From contig NZ_JAIUZO010000002.1 in NCBI RefSeq assembly GCF_020171365.1, positions 1,116,001-1,180,000 of the forward strand: a stretch of DNA of 64,000 bases, written 5' to 3'. The notes beneath the pieces are model-generated. The model made no database searches, was not told the DNA's origin, and worked only from the letters and a program-made list of their open reading frames with translations. A program made the translations under genes and the position numbers. Position 1 is the first letter of the stretch, and every line of letters begins with the position of its first letter. Below, piece by piece: positions 59,941 through 64,000 of the stretch. Source of the stretch: Qipengyuania gaetbuli. GTDB taxonomy: Bacteria; Pseudomonadota; Alphaproteobacteria; Sphingomonadales; Sphingomonadaceae.

Positions 59941-61695
59941 ATGGACATTCTTTCCAACACACTGGTCCTGATCGTGGCCGGCATCGTCGCCGTGCTCACG
60001 CTGGGACTGTTCCTGGCCAAACTCTATCGCCGCGCATCGAAGGAAGTCGCCTTCGTGCGAACCGGTGTCGGCGGCGAGAAGGTCGTGATGAATGGCGGCG
60101 CGCTGGTGCTGCCGGTCTTCCACGAAACCATGCCGGTCAACATGAACACGCTGGTGCTCTCGGTCGTCCGCCGCGACGGCGAGGCGCTGATCACGCTCGA
60201 CCGCCTGCGGATCGACGTGAAGGCGGAGTTCTACGTCCGCGTGAAGCCCGATAGCGAAGCCATTGCCATGGCCGCGCAGACCCTCGGCCAGCGCACGATG
60301 CAGCCGGAAATGCTGAAGGACCTCGTCGAAGGCAAGTTCGTCGACGCGCTGCGCAGCGTGGCTGCCGGCATGACGATGAACGAGTTGCACGAACAGCGGG
60401 CGGATTTCGTCCAGAAGGTGCAGCAGGTGTCGTCGAACGACCTCGCCATGAACGGCCTGGAGCTTGAATCGGTCTCGCTGACCGGTCTCGACCAGACCAG
60501 CATCGAGCACTTCAACGCCAACAACGCCTTCGACGCCGAAGGTCTCACCAAGCTGACCGAGCAGATCGAGGCGCGCAAGAAACTGCGCAACGACATCGAA
60601 CAGGACACGCGCGTGCAGATGGAGACGAAGAACCTCGAGGCGGACGCCCGCAGCTTCGAAATCGGGCGCGACAAGGAATATGCCCGCCTCCAGCAGGAGC
60701 GCGAGGTGGAAATCCGCCGCGCCGCGCAGTCTTCGGAAATCGCGCGCGAACAGGCCGAGCGCCAGCGCGAAGCCGACGCCGCGCGGATCGAGGCGAAGAA
60801 GCAGGTCGACGCCCAGCAGATCGAGGCCGACCGTCTCGTCGAGGAAGCGCGTATCGACCAGCAGCGCGCCCTCGAAATCGCCCGGCAGGAACAGCAGATC
60901 GCGGTCCAGAACAAGAGCCGCGAGGAAAGCCAGGCCAAGGCCGAAGCTGACGAGGCCCGTGCCAAGGCGGTCGCTGCCGAGGAACAGGTCGCAACCAGCC
61001 GCGAGACCGAAATCGCCGAGCGTCAGAAGCGCATCGAGCTGATCGAGGCCTCGAAGCAGGCAGAGCGTGACGCGATCAAGATCCGCGTCGATGCCGAAGC
61101 CGAAAAGGATGCGGCCTCCAACCGCGCCGAAGCCATCCGCCGCGAAGCGGAAGGCGAGGCCGAAGCCGAGAAGCTGCGGGCCGAAGCTGCCCGCGTGCGC
61201 TTCGAAGTCGAGGCTGCCGGTCAGCGGGCGATCAACGAGGCGGCGAACATTCTGTCGTCCGACCAGATCAGCCTGCAGACCAAGATGGCGCTGCTCAAGG
61301 TCCTGCCGGAACTGGTCCGCGAAAGCGCCAAGCCGATGGAAGCGATCGAGAGCATCAAGATCGTCCAGGTCGACGGCCTCACCAATGGCGGCGGCAAGTC
61401 GTCGGGCGGTGCGGCTTCGGCCGGCGGCTCGGGCAACCTCGCGACCGACGCGGTCAGCGCAGCGCTCGCCTACCGGGCGCAGGCGCCGGTGCTCGACGGG
61501 CTGATGAAGGAACTGGGCCTCGACGGCTCGAGCCTCAACAGCCTGGTCAAGGGTCCGGCCGAGCAGACCGCAGGGTTCGTGGTCGAGGACAAGGCCGAAA
61601 AGGCCCCTAAGGACGAGGCTTCGGCAAAGCCCGAGAAAAAGGCCTTGCCTGCTAACGGCAAGCCGAAGGGCGAAAGCAAGCCTGCCGACGCCTGA
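59941..61695 (+). CDS. YqiK-type flotillin
   Basis: 584 residues. N-terminal membrane helix (about 5-26), an SPFH/PHB domain (about 30-210, with RTGVGGEKVVMNGGALVLPVFHE and IDVKAEFYVRV), then a long Ala/Glu/Arg-rich coiled coil (about 210-440), and a C-terminal tail with a Gly/Ser stretch and Lys/Glu/Pro-rich end. Flotillins scaffold membrane microdomains. It is cotranscribed with the YqiJ-like gene and closed by a strong terminator. Confidence 0.93.
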   Translation: MDILSNTLVLIVAGIVAVLTLGLFLAKLYRRASKEVAFVRTGVGGEKVVMNGGALVLPVFHETMPVNMNTLVLSVVRRDGEALITLDRLRIDVKAEFYVRVKPDSEAIAMAAQTLGQRTMQPEMLKDLVEGKFVDALRSVAAGMTMNELHEQRADFVQKVQQVSSNDLAMNGLELESVSLTGLDQTSIEHFNANNAFDAEGLTKLTEQIEARKKLRNDIEQDTRVQMETKNLEADARSFEIGRDKEYARLQQEREVEIRRAAQSSEIAREQAERQREADAARIEAKKQVDAQQIEADRLVEEARIDQQRALEIARQEQQIAVQNKSREESQAKAEADEARAKAVAAEEQVATSRETEIAERQKRIELIEASKQAERDAIKIRVDAEAEKDAASNRAEAIRREAEGEAEAEKLRAEAARVRFEVEAAGQRAINEAANILSSDQISLQTKMALLKVLPELVRESAKPMEAIESIKIVQVDGLTNGGGKSSGGAASAGGSGNLATDAVSAALAYRAQAPVLDGLMKELGLDGSSLNSLVKGPAEQTAGFVVEDKAEKAPKDEASAKPEKKALPANGKPKGESKPADA

Positions 61696-61716
61696 GGCCG
61701 ACAATGGCAATTATGG

Positions 61717-61746
61717 AAAGGGGGGCGCAAACGCGTCCCCCTTTTT
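61717..61746 (+). terminator. Rho-independent terminator after the flotillin gene
   Basis: A 12-bp stem (61717-61728 with 61733-61744, one G-T pair) around an AAAC loop, continuing into a T run to 61746. Confidence 0.9.
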
Positions 61747-61748
61747 CG

Positions 61749-61778
61749 TTGCGCAGGGGGGAGACTTGGGCCTAACCG
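61749..61778 (+). promoter_or_regulatory. Candidate promoter of the agmatine deiminase gene
   Basis: TTGCGC (61749-61754), 18-nt spacer, TAACCG (61773-61778). The ATG at 61786 follows 7 nt after it and has no near ribosome site, like galU. Confidence 0.35.
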
Positions 61779-61785
61779 CGCGGCC

Positions 61786-62790
61786 ATGACCGACGCTTCT
61801 TCTTGGATTATGCCGCCCGAATGGGCTGCGCAGGACTGGCTCTGGATCGGCTTCCCGCACGATGCGGACGAATGGCCCGAGGTGCTGCCGCGCGCGCAGG
61901 AACAGATCGCCGCCTTCGCCAGCGCAGTTGCCGAAAGCGGGCAGGAAGTGCGGCTCTTGGTGCGCGACGATGCCAACGAGGCGCGTGCGCGGTCGCTCGT
62001 GACTGGCGGCGTCAAGCTGGAGCGGCGCGCCTATGGCGATGTCTGGCTGCGCGATACCGGTCCGCTGGTGGTTGCCAATGCCGCGGGCGAGCGGGCCGCG
62101 CGGCGTTTCGGTTTCAACGGCTGGGGCGGCAAGTACCTTATGGAAGGCGACCAGACCATCGGCGCCGAACTGGCGCGCGACGAAGGCCTGGCACTCGATA
62201 CGGCGGACTGGATTCTCGAAGGGGGCGCAGTGGACGGCGACGGCACCGGCCTCGTCGCAACGACCGAGCAATGCCTGCTCAACCCCAATCGCAACCCCCA
62301 TTTGTCCCGCGAAGAGCTCGAACAACGGCTCGCGCGCGATCTCGGCTTTACCCGCGTGCTGTGGCTGGGAGACGGGCTGGTCAACGACCACACCGACGGC
62401 CATGTCGACAACCTCGCGCGCTTCGTTGCGCCCAATACGCTGGTGATCCCGCGGGCTACGGGAAGCGGCGACCCCAATGCGGAAATCTATGCCGATGCCA
62501 AGCGGCGAGCAGAGGCAGCGGGGGTCGAGGTGCGCGAAATCCCTTCGCCCGGTCTGGTGACCAGCGGCGACCATGTCGAGCCGGCAAGCTACGTCAATTT
62601 CGCCATCACCAGCCATCTCGTGGTCGTGCCGACATTCGGCAGCCCGCATGACGAGGAAGGCGTCTCTGCCATCGCCGACCTGTTCCCCGACCGGGCCACC
62701 ATCGGCCTGCCGGGCGACGCCGTGCTGGCAGGTGGCGGCAGCTTCCACTGCGCCAGCCAGCAGATGCCCTCGGCAGGGCGGAAGCCTTAA
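61786..62790 (+). CDS. Agmatine deiminase family protein
   Basis: 334 residues, a typical peptidyl-arginine-deiminase-fold enzyme. The family motifs YGDVWLRDTGPLVV, LEGGAVDGDGTG, NDHTDGHVDNLARF and the C-terminal GGGSFHCASQQMP, with the nucleophile at about Cys322, are complete. It converts agmatine to N-carbamoylputrescine and ammonia. Neighbouring polyamine genes are not seen here. Confidence 0.9.
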   Translation: MTDASSWIMPPEWAAQDWLWIGFPHDADEWPEVLPRAQEQIAAFASAVAESGQEVRLLVRDDANEARARSLVTGGVKLERRAYGDVWLRDTGPLVVANAAGERAARRFGFNGWGGKYLMEGDQTIGAELARDEGLALDTADWILEGGAVDGDGTGLVATTEQCLLNPNRNPHLSREELEQRLARDLGFTRVLWLGDGLVNDHTDGHVDNLARFVAPNTLVIPRATGSGDPNAEIYADAKRRAEAAGVEVREIPSPGLVTSGDHVEPASYVNFAITSHLVVVPTFGSPHDEEGVSAIADLFPDRATIGLPGDAVLAGGGSFHCASQQMPSAGRKP

Positions 62791-62824
62791 CACTTCGTTA
62801 GGGTTTGCAGGCGAGAATGGCCGC

Positions 62825-62953
62825 ATGGCCAAGGCTATCGCTCTTGCACGCACGCATGTTCCGTCGATCCCGGCGGCCGAAATGGTGCGCATGGCTGTCG
62901 TGAGCGGCTGCGGGTTCGCACTGGCCCTCGCCGGACCGGCCCTGCCTTTCTAA
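62825..62953 (+). CDS. Possible small protein of unknown function
   Basis: A 42-residue frame, MAKAIALARTHVPSIPAAEM and onward, ending in a hydrophobic stretch (SGCGFALALAGPALPF). There is no strong ribosome site. It is probably either a small real gene or a chance frame between two convergent genes. It ends 5 bp before the stop of the permease gene. Confidence 0.3.
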   Translation: MAKAIALARTHVPSIPAAEMVRMAVVSGCGFALALAGPALPF

Positions 62954-62958
62954 GCGAC

Positions 62959-63705
62959 CTAGGCGAACGCCTTCCACAAGGCGCCCACGGCGGCTGCGCC
63001 CAGCACCACGCCCACGCAGATCCGCCAGGTGCGGTCCTCGATCCTGCCCGACGCCCGGTTGCCAAGCCAATTGCCCAGCAACACCGCCGGGAACAGCACC
63101 AACGCGAACAGCGCCAGCTTCCAGTCGAGCACGCCGATTGCACTGCCGCTGACAAGGCCCGTGGTCGATGCGCAGGTGAAGATCAGCAGCATGGATGCCT
63201 TGGCCGTCTCGCGCGGAATGTCGCGCCCCACGTAATAGGGCACGACCGGCGGCCCCGGCATCCCGGCATACCCCGTCATCAATCCGCTCAGCACTCCGAC
63301 ACTGGCCGTGGTGGCGGGGTGATGGTCCAGCGCGCCGCGACGCGGCAAAAGCACGGCGACGAAGGCGGACAAGGCGATGAAGGCAATCACCACGCGGGCG
63401 AGCGCGGGCGTGGTGATGCTGAGCAGGTAGAGGCCCACCGGCGTCGTCACCGCGACCAGCGCGATAATCGCCCAAGCCGATTTCTCCGCCTCGCGCAGCA
63501 GCCTGCGGATTTCGGAAAGCCCGATGAAGACCGAGAGGAAATTGGTCAGCAGGACGGCATGGACAGGTGACAGTGCCAGCGCGAGGATAGGCACGATCAG
63601 GATCGCCATGCCAAAGCCCGTGAGGCCGCGCACGAAGGCGGAGCCGAATGCGGCCAGGAGCGCGGCGGTAATCGCCGCCGGTCCATACCCCGCGAGCAGT
63701 TCCAT
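62959..63705 (-). CDS. TauE/SafE-family sulfite exporter-like permease
   Basis: 248 residues with about seven to eight transmembrane helices. Characteristic segments are GFGMAILIVPILALALSP, LTNFLSVFIGLSEIRRL, and GVLSGLMTGYAGMPGPPVVPYY, the internal-repeat motif of the family. Members export sulfite or organosulfonates, but the substrate of this one is unknown. It follows thrS by 9 bp in the same direction. Confidence 0.87.
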   Translation of the reverse strand: MELLAGYGPAAITAALLAAFGSAFVRGLTGFGMAILIVPILALALSPVHAVLLTNFLSVFIGLSEIRRLLREAEKSAWAIIALVAVTTPVGLYLLSITTPALARVVIAFIALSAFVAVLLPRRGALDHHPATTASVGVLSGLMTGYAGMPGPPVVPYYVGRDIPRETAKASMLLIFTCASTTGLVSGSAIGVLDWKLALFALVLFPAVLLGNWLGNRASGRIEDRTWRICVGVVLGAAAVGALWKAFA

Positions 63706-63714
63706 CGGTTTCGC

Positions 63715-64000
63715 TCAGCCTTCGCGCAGGTCCGGCGGGGTCGCGTCGTCCTTCAGCATCGCGATCGCCTCGTCGAGGCTCATCACCTTCTGGTGCTGCT
63801 GGCCGAGCGTACGCACTGCGACAGTGCCTTCTTCCGCCTCGCGCATGCCGACGACCAGCAGGTGCGGGACCTTGGCATGGCTGTGCTCGCGCACCTTGTA
63901 GTTGATCTTCTCGTTGCGCAGGTCGCTTTCGACGCGGATGCCTGCCGCCTTGAGCTTCTCGACTGCTTCCTTCGCATAGCCGTCCGCATCGGACACGATG
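63715..64000 (-). CDS. thrS: Threonyl-tRNA synthetase, C-terminal end only
   Basis: The frame is open to the right edge, so only the last 95 residues are inside the window. They match the anticodon-binding domain of Thr[58 protein letters not shown] and a final acidic helix. The catalytic and TGS domains lie outside. The upstream gene order cannot be judged. Confidence 0.9.
   Translation of the reverse strand, partial: IVSDADGYAKEAVEKLKAAGIRVESDLRNEKINYKVREHSHAKVPHLLVVGMREAEEGTVAVRTLGQQHQKVMSLDEAIAMLKDDATPPDLREG

Noticed and set aside
59557..61710. Long minus-strand frame opposite the flotillin gene
   Set aside because: Antisense shadow of the Ala/Glu/Arg-rich flotillin; no ribosome site or recognisable domain.

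Overview
The window reads as an ordinary chromosomal segment of a GC-rich alphaproteobacterium, most likely a sphingomonad of the Erythrobacteraceae type. This rests on a short LOV photoreceptor beside a HWE-family kinase, XrtA-type polysaccharide genes, the DUF3576-leuS-lptE-holA order, dense 1-4 bp gene overlaps (ATGA/GTGA) and the protein families present. I see no insertion sequence, prophage, CRISPR array or rRNA operon. There is one tRNA (Leu, anticodon GAG). The assignment to a family is inference; no species is claimed.

Layout. 1-5410: the 3' part of a PEP-carboxylase-like gene, an FAD-linked oxidoreductase and a membrane-anchored patatin phospholipase. 5495-9819: a signalling block with a single-domain response regulator, a CheB-CheR-PAS-HWE histidine kinase and a LOV blue-light receptor translationally coupled to the kinase. 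10006-13920: an ECF sigma/anti-sigma pair flanked by three genes for exported proteins (a small periplasmic protein, a subtilase and a PRC-barrel-like protein). All are preceded by the same promoter motif, GGATTAA-N15-CGTTT, and the central one reads in both directions. 14035-18133: tRNA-Leu, a zinc-ribbon/DUF3426 protein, then ftsE-ftsX-DUF218-plsC. 18134-21899: tyrA-hisC (minus) divergent from metX-metW (plus). 21889-24691: DUF4126, NTF2-like, thiolase and MaoC genes.

24805-28506: an XrtA-type O-glycosylation ligase, a small membrane protein, an XrtA-type glycosyltransferase and a membrane protein. 28767-34864: gltB-gltD. 34875-39244: WYL-like protein, ung, and rnd-lptC-lptA-nucleotidyltransferase. 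39241-43769: DUF3576 lipoprotein-leuS-lptE-holA (minus). 44082-47097: an exported protein, phaB, a membrane-anchored LuxR-type regulator, a ribbon-helix-helix protein and a small membrane protein. 47169-51223: murA, galU and an M28 peptidase. 51325-56104: glnE-bcp-DUF455, then an M23 peptidase. 56266-59114: acyl-CoA ligase-P450. 59302-64000: YqiJ-like/flotillin, agmatine deiminase, a TauE/SafE permease and the 3' end of thrS.

How it fits together. Most of the window is housekeeping: amino-acid synthesis (tyrA, hisC, metXW, gltBD), nitrogen control (glnE), and envelope building (murA, galU, lptC/A/E, ftsEX, plsC, M23). The two less ordinary parts are the LOV-kinase-regulator signalling block and the adjacent, apparently self-contained ECF sigma regulon for exported proteins.
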